Source: Heracleum sosnowskyi (lineage: Eukaryota > Streptophyta > Magnoliopsida > Apiales > Apiaceae). Taken from it: DNA of 64,000 nucleotides. The notes under the pieces are model-generated. The model was not told the origin of the DNA. It saw only the letters and a program-made list of their open reading frames with translations, and did not search any database. The number at the start of each line of letters is the position of its first letter. The first letter of the stretch is position 1. A program made the translations under genes and the position numbers. The stretch lies in NCBI GenBank assembly GCA_030848705.1, contig JAUIZM010000023.1:1302001-1366000 (forward strand), given 5' to 3'. Below are positions 28,120-40,082 of the stretch, piece after piece.

Positions 28120-31100
28120 TTTGTGGATATTTTCTCGTAGTTTGACCCTATGGGTTTATAGAATTGCAAAAAACTTCTTTTGGAGCTGTCCAGACCTGAA
28201 TTTGAGCAGATATCAGGGGACACCCGATTACGTATACCTCTGAAGGGAGCTATACAAGGAAAACGGGGATAAATTGAAGCGGGTCGTTTTGTGGATATTT
28301 TCTCGTAGTTTGACCCTATGGGTTTATAGAATTGCAAAAAACTTCTTTTGGAGCTGTCCGGGCCTGAATTTGAGCAGATATCAGGGGACACCCGATTACG
28401 TATACCTCTGAAGGGAGCTATACAAGGAAAACGGGGATAAATTAAAGCGGGTCGTTTTGAGGATATTTTCTCGTAGTTTGACCCTATGGGTTTATAGAAT
28501 TGCAGTAAACTTCATTTGGAGCTGTCCGGACCTGAATTGGAGCAGATACCAGGGGACGCCCGATTACGTATACCTCTGAAGCGAGCTATACAAGGAAAAC
28601 GGGGATAAATTGAAGCGGGTCGTTTTGTGGATATTTTCTCATAGTTTGACCCTATGGGTTTATAGAATTGCAAAAAACTTCTTTTGGAGCTGTCCGGACC
28701 TGAATTTGAGCAGATATCAGGGGACTCCCGATTACGTATACCTCTGAAGGGAGCTATACAAGGAAAACGGGGATAAATTGAAGCGGGTCGTTTTGTGGAT
28801 ATTTTCTCGTAGTTTGACCCTATGGGTTTATAGAATTGCAAAAAACTTCTTTTGGAGCTGTCCGGACCTGAATTTGAGCAGATATCAGGGGACACCCGAT
28901 TACGTATACCTCTGAACGGAGCTATACAAGGAAAACGGGGATAAATTGAAGCGGGTCGTTTTGAGGATATTTTCTCATAGTTTGACCCTATGGGTTTATA
29001 GAATTGCAGTAAACTTCATTTGGAGCTGTCCGGACCTGAATTGGAGCAGATACCAGGGGACGCCCGATTACGTATACCTCTTAAGGGGGCTATACAAGAA
29101 AAACGGGGATAAATTGAAGCGGGTCGTTTTGTGGATATTTTCTCGTAGTTTGACCCTATGGGTTTATAGAATTGCAAAAAACTTCATTTGGTGCAGTCCG
29201 GGCTTGAACTGGAGCAGATACCAGGGAACGCCAGATTACGTATACCTCTAAAGGGATCTATACAAGGAAAACGGGGATAAATTGAAGCGGGTCGTTTTGA
29301 GGATATTTTCTCATAGTTTGACCCTATGGGTTTATATAATTGCAGTAAACTTCATTTGGAGCTGTCCGGACCTGAATTGGAGCAGATACCAGGGGACGCC
29401 CGATTACGAATACCTCTTAAGGGATCTATACAAGGAAAACGGGGATAAATTGAAGGGGGTCGTTTTGAGGATATTTTCTCGTAGTTTGACCCTATGGGTT
29501 TATAGAATTGCAGTAAACTTCATTTGGAGCTGTCCGGACCTGAATTGGAGCAGATACCAAGGGACGCCTGATTACGTATACCTCTTAAGGGATCTATACA
29601 TGGAAAACGGGGATATATTGAAGCGGGTCGTTTTATGGATATTTTCTCGTAGTTTGACCCTATGGGTTTATAGAATTGCAAAAAACTTCTTTTGGAGCTG
29701 TCCGAACCTGAATTGGAGCAGATACCAGGGGACGCCCGATTACGTATACCACTTAAGGGATCTATAGATGGAAAACGGGGATAAATTGAAGCGGGTCGTT
29801 TTGTGGATATTTTCTCGTAGTTTGACCCTATGGGTTTATAGAATTGCAAAAAACTTCTTTTGGAGCTGTTCGGACCTGAATTTGAGCAGATATCAGGGGA
29901 CACCCGATTACGTATACCTCTGAAGGGAGCTATACAAGGAAAACGGGGATAAATTGAAGCGGGTCGTTTTGAGGATATTTTCTCGTAGTTTGACCCTATG
30001 GGTTTATAGAATTAAAGTAAACTTCATTTGGAGCTGTCCGGACCTGAATTGGAGCAGATACCAGGGGACGCCCGATTACGTATACCTCTGAAGGGAGCTA
30101 TACAAGGAAAACGGGGATAAATTGAAGCGGGTCGTTTTGTGGATATTTTCTCGTAGTTTGACCCTATGGGTTTATAGAATTGCAAAAAACTTCTTTTGGA
30201 GCTGTCCGGACCTGAATTTGAGCAGATATCAGGGGACTTCCGATTACGTATACCTCTGAAGGGAGCTATACAAGGAAAACGGGGATAAATTGAAGCGGGT
30301 CGTTTTGTGGATATTTTCTCGTAGTTTGACCCTATGGGTTTATAGAATTGCAAAAAACTTCATTTGGAGCTGTCCGGACCTGAATTGGAGCAGATACCAG
30401 GGGACGCCCGATTACGTATACCTCTTAAGGGGGCTATACAAGAAAAACGGGGATAAATTGAACCGGGTCGTTTTGTGGATATTTTCTCGTAGTTTGACCC
30501 TATGGGTTTATAGAATTGCAAAAAACTTCATTTGGAGCAGTCCGGGCTTGAACTGGAGCAGATACCAGGGAACGCCCGATTACGTATACCTCTAAAGGGA
30601 TCTATACAAGGAAAACGGGGATAAATTGAAGCGGGTCGTTTTGAGGATATTTTCTCATAGTTTGACCCTATGGGTTTATAGAATTGCAGTAAACTTCATT
30701 TGGAGCTGTCCGGACCTGAATTGGAGCAGATACCAGGGGACGCCCGATTACGAATACCTCTTAAGGGATCTATACAAGGAAAACGGGGATAAATTGAAGC
30801 GGGTCGTTTTGAGGATATTTTCTCGTAGTTTGACCCTATGGGTTTATAGAATTGCAGTAAAGTTCATTTGGAGCTGTCCGGACCTGAATTGGAGCAGATA
30901 CCAGGGGACGCCCGATTACGTATACCTCTTAAGGGATCTATACATGGAAAACGGGGATAAATTGAAGCGGGTCGTTTTGAGGATATTTTCTCGTAGTTTG
31001 ACGCTATGGGTTTATAGAATTGCAGTAAACTTCATTTGGAGCTGTCCGGACCTGAATTGGAGCAGATACCAGGGGACGCCCGATTACGTATACCTCTTAA

Positions 31101-33950
31101 GGGATCTATACAAGGAAAACGGGGATAAATTGAAGCGGGTCGTTTTGAGGATATTTTCTCGTTGTTTGACCCTATGGGTTTATAGAATTGCAGTAAACTT
31201 CATTTGGAGCTCTCCGGACCTGAATTGGAGCAGATACCAGGGGACGCCCGATTACGTATACCTCTTAAGGGATCTATACATGGAAAACGGGGATAAATTG
31301 AAGCGGGTCGTTTTGTGGATATTTTCTCGTAGTTTGACCCTATGGGTCTATAGAATTGCAAAAAACTTCATTTGGAGCAGTCCGGGCCTAAATTGGAGCA
31401 GATACCAGGGGACGCCCGATTACGTATACCTCTGAAGGGAGCTATACAAGGAAAACGGGGATAAATTTAAGCGGGTCGTTTTGTGGGTATTTTCTCATAC
31501 TTCGACCCTATGGGTTTATAGAATTGCAAAAAACTTCATTTGGAGCTGTCCGGACCTGAATTGGAGCAGATACCAGGGGACGCCCGATTACGTATACCTC
31601 TGAAGGGAGCTATACAAGGAAAACGGGGATAAATTGAAGCGGGTCGTTTTGTGGATATTTTCTCGTAGTTTGACCCTATGGGTTTATAGAATTGCAAAAA
31701 ACTTCTTTTGGAGCTGTCCAGACCTGAATTTGAGCAGATATCAGGGGACACCCGTTTACGTATACCTCTGAAGGGAGCTATACAAGGAAAACGGGGATAA
31801 ATTGAAGCGGGTCGTTTTGAGGATATTTTCTCGTAGTTTGACCCTATGGGTTTATAGAATTGCAGTAAACTTCATTTGGAGCTGTCTGGACCTGAATTGG
31901 AGCAGATACCAGGGGACGCCCGATTACGTATACCTCTGAAGGGAGCTATACAAGGAAAACGGGGATAAATTGAAGCGGGTCGTTTTGTGGGTATTTTCTC
32001 GTACTTCGACCCTATGGGTTTATAGAATTGCAAAAAACTTCATTTGGAGCTGTCCGGACCTGAATTGGAGCAGATACCAGGGGACGCCCCATTACGTATA
32101 CCTCTGAAGGGAGCTATACAAGGAAAACGGGGATAAATTGAAGCGGGTCGTTTTGTGGATATTTTCTCGTAGTTTGACCCTATGGGTTAATAGAATTGCA
32201 AAAAACTTCTTTTGGAGCTCTCCGGACCTGAATTTGAGCAGATATCAGGGGACTCCCGATTACGTATACCTCTGAAGGGAGCTATACAAGGAAAACGGGG
32301 ATAAATTGAAGCGGGTCGTTTTGTGGATATTTTCTCGTAGTTTGACCCTATGGATTTATAGAATTGCAAAAAACTTCATTTGGAGCTGTCCGGACCTGAA
32401 TTGGAGCAGATACCAGGGGACGCCCGATTACGTATACCTCTTAAGGGGGCTATACAAGAAAAACAGGGATAAATTGAACCGGGTCGTTTTGTGGATATTT
32501 TCTCGTAGTTTGACCCTATGGGTTTGTAGAATTGCAAAAAACTTCATTTGGAGCAGTCCGGGCTTGAACTAGAGCAGATACCAGGGAACGCCCGATTACG
32601 TATACCTCTAAAGGGATCTATACAAGGAAAACGGGTATAAATTGAAGCGGGTCGTTTTGAGGATATTTTCTCATAGTTTGACCCTATGGGTTTATAGAAT
32701 TGCAGTAAACTTCATTTGGAGCTGTCCGGACCTGAATTGGAGCAGATACCAGGGGACGCCCGATTACGAATACCTCTTAAGGGATCTATACAAGGAAAAC
32801 GGGGATAAATTGAAGCGGGTCGTTTTGAGGATATTTTCTCGTAGTTTGACCCTATGGGTTTATAGAATTGCAGTAAAGTTCATTTGGAGCTGTCCGGACC
32901 TGAATTGGAGCAGATACCAGGGGACGCCCGATTACGTATACCTCTTAAGGGATCTATACATGGAAAACGGGGATAAATTGAAGCGGGTCGTTTTATGGAT
33001 ATTTTATCGTAGTTTGACCCTATGGGTTTATACAATTGCAAAAAACTTCATTTGGAGCAGTCCAGGCCTGAATTGGAGCAGATACCAGGGAACGCCCGAT
33101 TACGTATACCTCTGAAGGGATCTATACAAGGAAAACGGGGATAAATTGAAGCGGGTCGTTTTGAGGATATTTTCTCGTAGTTTGACCCTATGGGTTTATA
33201 GAATTGCAGTAAACTTCATTTGGAGCTGTCCGGACCTGAATTGGAGCAGATACCAGGGGACGCCCGATTACGTATACCTCTTAAGGGATCTATACAAGGA
33301 AAACGGGGATAAATTGAAGCGGGTCTTTTTGAGGATATTTTCTCGTTGTTTGACCCTATGGGTTTATAGAATTGCAGTAAACTTCATTTGGAGCTCTCCG
33401 GACCTGAATTGGAGCAGATACCAGGGGACGCCCGATTACGTATACCTCTTAAGGGATCTATACATGGAAAACGGGGATAAATTGAAGCGGGTCGTTTTGT
33501 GGATATTTTCTCGTAGTTTGACCCTATGGGTCTATAGAATTGCAAAAAACTTCATTTGGAGCAGTCCGGGCCTAAATTGGAGCAGATACCAGGGGACGCC
33601 CGATTACGTATACCTCTGAAGGGAGCTATACAAGGAAAACGGGGATAAATTGAAGCGGGTCGTTTTGTGGGTATTTTCTCATACTTCGACCCTATGTGTT
33701 TATAGAATTGCAAAAAACTTCATTTGGAGCTGTCCGGACCTGAATTGGAGCAGATACCAGGGGACGCCCGATTACGTATACCTCTGAAGGGAGCTATACA
33801 AGGAAAACGGGGATAAATTGAAGCGGGTCGTTTTGTGGATATTTTCTCGTAGTTTGACCCTATGGGTTTATAGAATTGCAAAAAACTTCTTTTGGAGCTG
33901 TCCAGACCTGAATTTGAGCAGATATCAGGGGACACCCGATTACGTATACC
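28120..33950 (+). repeat. Higher-order repeats with periods 2016 and 2184 bp
   Basis: Monomers starting near 30290 and 30626 recur at 32306 and 32642 (2016 bp, 12 monomers), sharing the aattgaaccgggtcg and ttttctcatag variants and the rare gcagtaaagttc. The tctcgttgtttgacc variant near 31160 recurs near 33344 at 2184 bp (13 monomers), so the copies are not simple blocks but overlapping exchanges. The order resembles that before 30 kb, so several rounds of duplication seem layered here. Boundaries are approximate. Confidence 0.72.
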
Positions 33951-34197
33951 TCTGAAGGGAGCTATACAAGGAAAACGGGGATAAATTGAAGCGGGTCGTT
34001 TTGAGGATATTTTCTCGTAGTTTGACCCTATGGGTTTATAGAATTGCAGTAAACTTCATTTGGAGCTGTCCGGACCTGAATTGGAGCAGATACCAGGGGA
34101 CGCCCGATTACGTATACCTCTGAAGGGAGCTATACAAGGAAAACGGGGATAAATTGAAGCGGGTCGTTTTGTGGGTATTTTCTCGTACTTCGACCCT

Positions 34198-36351
34198 ATG
34201 GGTTTCTTTCAGTCATCTCATTTGCCTCGCATTATTAATTCTACTGCAATTGCCCTGATTCCCAAAGTGGAAGGAGCCTCAAGAATCTCCCAATTTCGTC
34301 CCATTTCTTGCTGCAACACTGTCTACAAGTGTATATCCAAAATGTTGACGACTAGGCTCAAAGCTATCTTGCCTACATTAATCTCCCCTAATCAGTCGGC
34401 CTTTGTGGCAAAGCGACGCATAGGAGACAATATCATGCTTGCTCAGGCCTTATGTAGGAACTATCACCGGAATGTGGGAACTCCCAGGTGCACTATCAAG
34501 GTAGACATTCATAAGGCTTTTGATTCCTTAAATTGGCAGTTTCTGTTTGATGCTATGTCTAGAATGGGTTTTCCTGCAATTTTCACAAATTGGGTTCGAA
34601 AATGTGTCTCAAGTGCTATGACTTCTATCAAGATTAATGGGGCTTTAGAAGGTTATTTTCAAAACCATTCTGGGCTGCGCCAAGGAGATCCCCTATCTCC
34701 CTTTCTCTTTGTAATTGCTATGGAGGTCCTCTCAGCTTATTTAAATCATGACCTTGTTTCAAATGCCCAATTCTCCTTTCACTGGCGGGCGAAAGATCTT
34801 AATCTTACTCACCTCATTTTCGCGGATGACCTGCTCCTTTTCTGTAAAGGAGACTCTGATTCTATCTCTGCTATGCTGAACTCGGTTAATCGATTCTTCA
34901 ATGCTTCTGGTCTAAAGCCAAATCCTCTTAAAAGTGCTTGTTATTTTTGCAATGTTGACCAAGACACAGTTCAAAGCACTCTTACTGCTTCTGGGTTCAG
35001 TCGAGGTTCTTTCCCTTTTAAATATCTGGGCTTGCCTTTGATAACTGGAAGACTTTCAGCCACTGACTGTAAGGATCTCACTGATAAACTCTGTAACCGC
35101 ATTGATCATTGGACTTCTAGATTTTTGAGATACTCTGGGCGGCTCCTTCTTCTCAAAACTGTACTTTTCAGCATCCAAGGGTACTGGGCTAGTTATCTAT
35201 TTCTTCCTAAAGGTGTTCTGAAACACTTGCAGTCTCTCTTTGGTCGGTTTCTCTGGGGAGGAAATGTGAATTCTCGAAGTCAGCATAAAGTTTCTTGGCA
35301 TGACTGCTGTCTTCCAAAAAATGAAGGGGGTTTGGGCATTCGGGATCTTACAGAATGGAACCGTGCAGCAATTTTTTATCAAATATGGAGATTATCTAAA
35401 CCTCACGCAGACTCTCTCTGGATCCTTTGGCTTCATGAATGCCTTTTCAAGCAAAAATCCTTCTGGACTGCTAGCCTTCCTTCTAGTAGCCCATGGTGTC
35501 TTAAGGAAATTATGAATCTTCGTCAAGAGGCAAAGCAATACATTTTCTACTCCATTGGGCGTAATTCTGGTTTAAAGCTTTGGCATGACCCTTGGATCAA
35601 CCATGAGTCCCTTGTGAATCTTTTGGGCCCAGACATTATTTCGATTGAAGGATCCTTCCCTCTTGCCCCGATTCGTTCTGTTATTGCCAATGGCATTTGG
35701 AGCACCAGTCGCTCTAATCACATGCTAGCTATGGATTTGCGACGCCTTATCTCAACTTATACTATCTCGAGGGAGGACAAGGTCTTCTGGCAGAATAGTC
35801 ATAATCCTAATATTTCGATTATTTGGCATTCTTTTAGAAACTCGGCAGTTCCTCCTCCTTGGGTCCCTATGGTTTGGCATTCACTCTCCATTCAAAAGTG
35901 TGCTTTTTTCATGTGGCTTATGCTCAAAAAAAGGTTATTAACTAAAGACAAAATGATCCGGTTTGGATTCAATGTTAATCCAAGGTGTACGCTTTGTTAT
36001 TGCCATGATGAAACGGTTCAACACTTATTTGTTGAGTGTCCCTATTCTTATTTGGTTCTTAAGAGTAGCCCAATTCCTCTTATTATTAATTGGGCCGATT
36101 GGGAAGTTGGCAACTTTATCCAAGGGCAGGTTATTAATCTTCACAAAAGACTAGCCTGGCTGTTTATTTCAGTGGCCATTTATTCGATTTGGAAAGAAAG
36201 GAACAATAGACTTCACAATAATGGGCCTGCTTTGAATGTGGACAGGATGATTTATATGGTTAAACTCATGGTAAAGGAGAGGGTATTTTCTTCTAAAGAA
36301 ATGCGAAGCTATTTCCGAAGGAACCCCAGTTTTTGTAGTGTTCTGTTTTAA
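34198..36351 (+). CDS. LINE ORF2 C-terminal fragment: reverse transcriptase plus zf-RVT zinc finger
   Basis: The fragment is the C-terminal half of a plant L1-like ORF2 polyprotein, which copies element RNA into DNA at a nicked chromosomal target. I start it at the ATG at 34198, which belongs to the satellite (ccctATGggttt) and is in frame with the LINE; this gives 717 residues without a stop. Visible in order: the ALIPKV and FRPISCCN motifs of the RT domain near residues 17-45; the catalytic VDIHKAFD box with Asp103 and Asp110; GLRQGDPLSP at 159-168; the FADD catalytic box at 208-211; a KYLGLPL motif; and a C-terminal zf-RVT region around 555-625 with Cys597, Cys600, His609 and Cys614. No RNase H domain is seen. 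Complete plant L1 ORF2 proteins are about 1200-1300 residues and carry an N-terminal endonuclease, missing here. The fragment cannot mobilise itself. Expression from the satellite ATG is unproven. Confidence 0.9.
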   Translation: MGFFQSSHLPRIINSTAIALIPKVEGASRISQFRPISCCNTVYKCISKMLTTRLKAILPTLISPNQSAFVAKRRIGDNIMLAQALCRNYHRNVGTPRCTIKVDIHKAFDSLNWQFLFDAMSRMGFPAIFTNWVRKCVSSAMTSIKINGALEGYFQNHSGLRQGDPLSPFLFVIAMEVLSAYLNHDLVSNAQFSFHWRAKDLNLTHLIFADDLLLFCKGDSDSISAMLNSVNRFFNASGLKPNPLKSACYFCNVDQDTVQSTLTASGFSRGSFPFKYLGLPLITGRLSATDCKDLTDKLCNRIDHWTSRFLRYSGRLLLLKTVLFSIQGYWASYLFLPKGVLKHLQSLFGRFLWGGNVNSRSQHKVSWHDCCLPKNEGGLGIRDLTEWNRAAIFYQIWRLSKPHADSLWILWLHECLFKQKSFWTASLPSSSPWCLKEIMNLRQEAKQYIFYSIGRNSGLKLWHDPWINHESLVNLLGPDIISIEGSFPLAPIRSVIANGIWSTSRSNHMLAMDLRRLISTYTISREDKVFWQNSHNPNISIIWHSFRNSAVPPPWVPMVWHSLSIQKCAFFMWLMLKKRLLTKDKMIRFGFNVNPRCTLCYCHDETVQHLFVECPYSYLVLKSSPIPLIINWADWEVGNFIQGQVINLHKRLAWLFISVAIYSIWKERNNRLHNNGPALNVDRMIYMVKLMVKERVFSSKEMRSYFRRNPSFCSVLF

Positions 36352-36535
36352 TCTTTTAGATTTTAATTCAGCAATTGTATTTATTTGGTGGTTTGATGAT
36401 TTGCGTTAGTTGCTTAGCCTAGCCTAGCTTAGCCTAGCTTATGTTGCTAGCTTTTAGCTTTTGTTTTCTATTCTCTCGCGGGGTATGCCCCTAGATTATG
36501 TACCTCTTTGGTCTTAATATATTTTTTCATTTAGC
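36352..36535 (+). other. LINE 3' untranslated region
   Basis: This 184-bp stretch lies between the ORF2 stop (TAA, 36349-36351) and the poly(A). It has no open frame of note. It contains a short repetitive patch of ttagcct and agctt words at about 36414-36442 and a T-rich end (gtcttaatatattttttc). No sharp AATAAA polyadenylation signal is visible. Confidence 0.8.
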
Positions 36536-36560
36536 AAAAAAAAAAAAAAAAAAAAAAAAA
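36536..36560 (+). other. LINE poly(A) tail
   Basis: An uninterrupted A run follows ttagc and continues into the aa of the satellite word aattgc at 36561, so its true length is 25 to 27. It marks the 3' end of the LINE, shows + orientation, and by its purity suggests recent insertion. Confidence 0.92.
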
Positions 36561-37008
36561 AATTGCAAAAAACTTCATTTGGAGCTGTCCGGACCTGAAT
36601 TGGAGCAAATACCAGGGGACGCCCGATTACGTATACCTCTGAAGGGAGCTATACAAGGAAAACGGGGATAAATTGAAGCGGGTCCTTTTGTGGATATTTT
36701 CTCGTAGTTTGACCCTATGGGTTTATAGAATTGCAAAAAACTTCTTTTGGAGCTGTCCGGACCTGAATTTGAGCAGATATCAGGGGACTCCCGATTACGT
36801 ATACCTCTGAAGGGAGCTATACAAGGAAAACGGGGATAAATTGAAGCGGGTCGTTTTGTGGATATTTTCTCGTAGTTTGACCCTATGGGTTTATAGAATT
36901 GCAAAAAACTTCTTTTGGAGCTGTCCGGACCTGAATTTGAGCAGATATCAGGGGACACCCGATTACGTATACCTCTGAACGGAGCTATACAAGGAAAACG
37001 GGGATAAA

Positions 37009-40000
37009 TTGAAGCGGGTCGTTTTGAGGATATTTTCTCGTAGTTTGACCCTATGGGTTTATAGAATTGCAGTAAACTTCATTTGGAGCTGTCCGGAACT
37101 GAATTGGAGCAGATACCAGGGGACGCCCGATTACGTATACCTCTTAAGGGGGCTATACAAGAAAAACGGGGATAAATTGAAGCGGGTCATTTTGTGGATA
37201 TTTTCTCGTAGTTTGACCCTATGGGTTTATAGAATTGCAAAAAACTTCTTTTGGAGCTGTCCGGACCTGAATTTGAGCAGATATCAGGGGACTCCCGATT
37301 ACGTATACCTCTGAAGGGAGCTATACAAGGAAAACGGGGATAAATTGAAGCGGGTCGTTTTGTGGATATTTTCTCGTAGTTTGACCCTATGGGTTTATAG
37401 AATTGCAGTAAACTTCATTTGGAGCTGTCCGGACCTGAATTGGAGCAGATACCAGGGGACGCCCGATTACGTATACCTCTTAAGGGGGCTATACAAGAAA
37501 AACGGGGATAAATTGAAGCGGGTCGTTTTGTGGATATTTTCTCGTAGTTTGACCCTTATGGGTTTATAGAATTGCAAAAAACTTCATTTGGAGCAGTCCG
37601 GGCTTGAACTGGAGCAGATACCAGGGAACGCCCGATTACGTATACCTCTAAAGGGATCTATACAAGGAAAACGGGGATAAATTGAAGCGGGTCGTTTTGA
37701 GGATATTTTCTCATAGTTTGACCCTATGGGTTTATAGAATTGCAGTAAACTTCATTTGGAGCTGTCCGGACCTGAATTGGAGCAGATACCAGGGGACGCC
37801 CGATTACGAATACCTCTTAAGGGATCTATACAAGGAAAACGGGGATAAATTGAAGCGGGTCGTTTTGAGGATATTTTCTCGTAGTTTGACCCTATGGGTT
37901 TATAGAATTGCAGTAAACTTCATTTGGAGCTGTCCGGACCTGAATTGGAGCAGATACCAGGGGACGCCCGATTACGTATACCTCTTAAGGGATCTATACA
38001 TGGAAAACCGGGATAAATTGAAGCGGGTTGTTTTATGGATATTTTCTCGTAGTTTGACCCTATGGGTTTATACAATTGCAAAAAACTTCATTTGGAGCAG
38101 TCCAGGCCTGAATTGGAGCAGATACCAGGGAACGCCCGATTACGTATACCTCTGAAGGGATCTATACAAGGAAAACGGGGATAAATTGAAGCGGGTCGTT
38201 TTGAGGATATTTTCTCGTAGTTTGACCCTATGGGTTTATAGAATTGCAGTAAACTTCATTTGGAGCTGTCCGGACCTGAATTGGAGCAGATACCAGGGGA
38301 CGCCCGATTACGTATACCTCTTAAGGGGGCTATACAAGGAAAACGGGGATAAATTGAAGCGGGTCGTTTTGTGGATATTTTCTCGTAGTTTGACCCTATG
38401 GGTTTATAGAATTGCAAAAAACTTCTTTTGGAGCTGTCCGGACCTGAATTTGAGCAGATATCAGGGGACACCCGATTACGTATACCTCTGAACGGAGCTA
38501 TACAAGGAAAACGGGGATAAATTGAAGCGGGTCGTTTTGAGGATATTTTCTCGTAGTTTGACCCTATGGGTTTATAGAATTGCAGTAAACTTCATTTGGA
38601 GCTGTCCGGAACTGAATTGGAGCAGATACCAGGGGACGCCCGATTACGTATACCTCTTAAGGGGGCTATACAAGAAAAACGGGGATAAATTGAAGCGGGT
38701 CATTTTGTGGATATTTTCTCGTAGTTTGACCCTATGGGTTTATAGAATTGCAAAAAACTTCTTTTGGAGCTGTCCGGACCTGAATTTGAGCAGATATCAG
38801 GGGACTCCCGATTACGTATACCTCTGAAGGGAGCTATACAAGGAAAACGGGGATAAATTGAAGCGGGTCGTTTTGTGGATATTTTCTCGTAGTTTGACCC
38901 TATGGGTTTATAGAATTGCAGTAAACTTCATTTGGAGCTGTCCGGACCTGAATTGGAGCAGATACCAGGGGACGCCCGATTACGTATACCTCTTAAGGGG
39001 GCTATACAAGAAAAACGGGGATAAATTGAAGCGGGTCGTTTTGTGGATATTTTCTCGTAGTTTGACCCTTATGGGTTTATAGAATTGCAAAAAACTTCAT
39101 TTGGAGCAGTCCGGGCTTGAACTGGAGCAGATACCAGGGAACGCCCGATTACGTATACCTCTAAAGGGATCTATACAAGGAAAACGGGGATAAATTGAAG
39201 CGGGTCGTTTTGAGGATATTTTCTCATAGTTTGACCCTATGGGTTTATAGAATTGCAGTAAACTTCATTTGGAGCTGTCCGGACCTGAATTGGAGCAGAT
39301 ACCAGGGGACGCCCGATTACGAATACCTCTTAAGGGATCTATACAAGGAAAACGGGGATAAATTGAAGCGGGTCGTTTTGAGGATATTTTCTCGTAGTTT
39401 GACCCTATGGGTTTATAGAATTGCAGTAAACTTCATTTGGAGCTGTCCGGACCTGAATTGGAGCAGATACCAGGGGACGCCCGATTACGTATACCTCTTA
39501 AGGGATCTATACATGGAAAACCGGGATAAATTGAAGCGGGTTGTTTTATGGATATTTTCTCGTAGTTTGACCCTATGGGTTTATACAATTGCAAAAAACT
39601 TCATTTGGAGCAGTCCAGGCCTGAATTGGAGCAGATACCAGGGAACGCCCGATTACGTATACCTCTGAAGGGATCTATACAAGGAAAACGGGGATAAATT
39701 GAAGCGGGTCGTTTTGAGGATATTTTCTCGTAGTTTGACCCTATGGGTTTATAGAATTGCAGTAAACTTCATTTGGAGCTGTCCGGACCTGAATTGGAGC
39801 AGATACCAGGGGACGCCCGATTACGTATACCTCTTAAGGGATCTATACAAGGAAAACGGGGATAAATTGAAGTGGGTCGTTTTGAGGATATTTTCTCGTA
39901 GTTTGACCCTATGGGTTTATAGAATTGCAGTAAACTTCATTTGGAGCTCTCCGGACCTGAATTGGAGCAGATACCAGGGGACGCCCGATTACGTATACCT

Positions 40001-40034
40001 CTTAAGGGATCTATACATGGAAAACGGGGATAAA
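37009..40034 (+). repeat. Tandem duplication, period 1513 bp (9 monomers plus one base)
   Basis: The unit 37009-38521 is repeated at 38522-40034. Both carry the rare one-base insertion gacccttatggg (about 37551 and 39064), the ccggaactgaattgg variant and the catggaaaaccggg variant at constant spacing. The extra T explains why the period is 1513 rather than 1512. The second copy changes near 39870 (aagtgggtc) and then runs into the 87-bp deletion at 40081. Confidence 0.86.
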
Positions 40035-40080
40035 TTGAAGCGGGTCGTTTTGTGGATATTTTCTCGTAGTTTGACCCTAT

Positions 40081-40082
40081 GC
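40081..40082. other. 87-bp internal deletion junction in the satellite
   Basis: Between the acgcc at 39981 and the next at 40230 there are 249 bp instead of 336. The sequence passes from gaccctatg directly to ctgaagggagc, removing the end of one monomer and the first 20 bases of the next (87 bp). There is no obvious microhomology at the join. It is the only large monomer-length anomaly I found in the array apart from the LINE insertion. Confidence 0.9.

Larger units (their letters stand above)
1..34205 (+). repeat. 168-bp satellite array, left part (about 204 monomers)
   Basis: Every 168 bases the same unit returns, for example acgcccgattacg at 171 and 339, always in the same orientation, and the array continues past position 1. 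Landmarks in order within a monomer are acgcccgatt, the palindrome gtatac, cctcttaagg or cctctgaagg, aaaacggggataaattgaag, gggtcgtttt, a ttttctcgtagtttgaccc stretch, ctatgggtttatagaattg, then either gcagtaaac or gcaaaaaac, and ggagcagatacca. Copies differ at a few positions, giving recognisable variants: gcagtaaac with ctgtccggacc; gcaaaaaac with cagtccgggcc; gcagtaaac with ctctccggacc; tctagtagtttgaccc followed by tatagg; and gtacttcgaccctatgg. Length and homogeneity are typical of plant centromeric or heterochromatic satellites, but a centromere role is only an inference. The long open frames in it follow from 168 being divisible by three and are not taken as genes. Confidence 0.98.
34206..36560 (+). 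mobile_element. 5'-truncated L1-type LINE retrotransposon inserted in the satellite
   Basis: Satellite sequence stops after gggttt at 34205 and resumes at aattgc at 36561. Between them lie an open reverse transcriptase frame, a 3' untranslated stretch of about 184 bp and a poly(A) run. This layout, with the 5' part of the element missing, is the hallmark of target-primed reverse transcription by a plant L1-clade LINE. ORF1, the apurinic endonuclease domain and the start of the reverse transcriptase domain are absent. The undisturbed monomer reads gggttt-atag-aattgc, so the four bases atag are lost and no target-site duplication is visible, although one or more As could be hidden in the poly(A). 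The unbroken frame and clean tail argue for a young insertion. It appears once and is not part of any higher-order repeat. Confidence 0.93.

Noticed and set aside
35197..36154. Extra small open frames overlapping the LINE reverse transcriptase
   Set aside because: They are out-of-frame or antisense shadows of a single unbroken RT frame with clear motifs.
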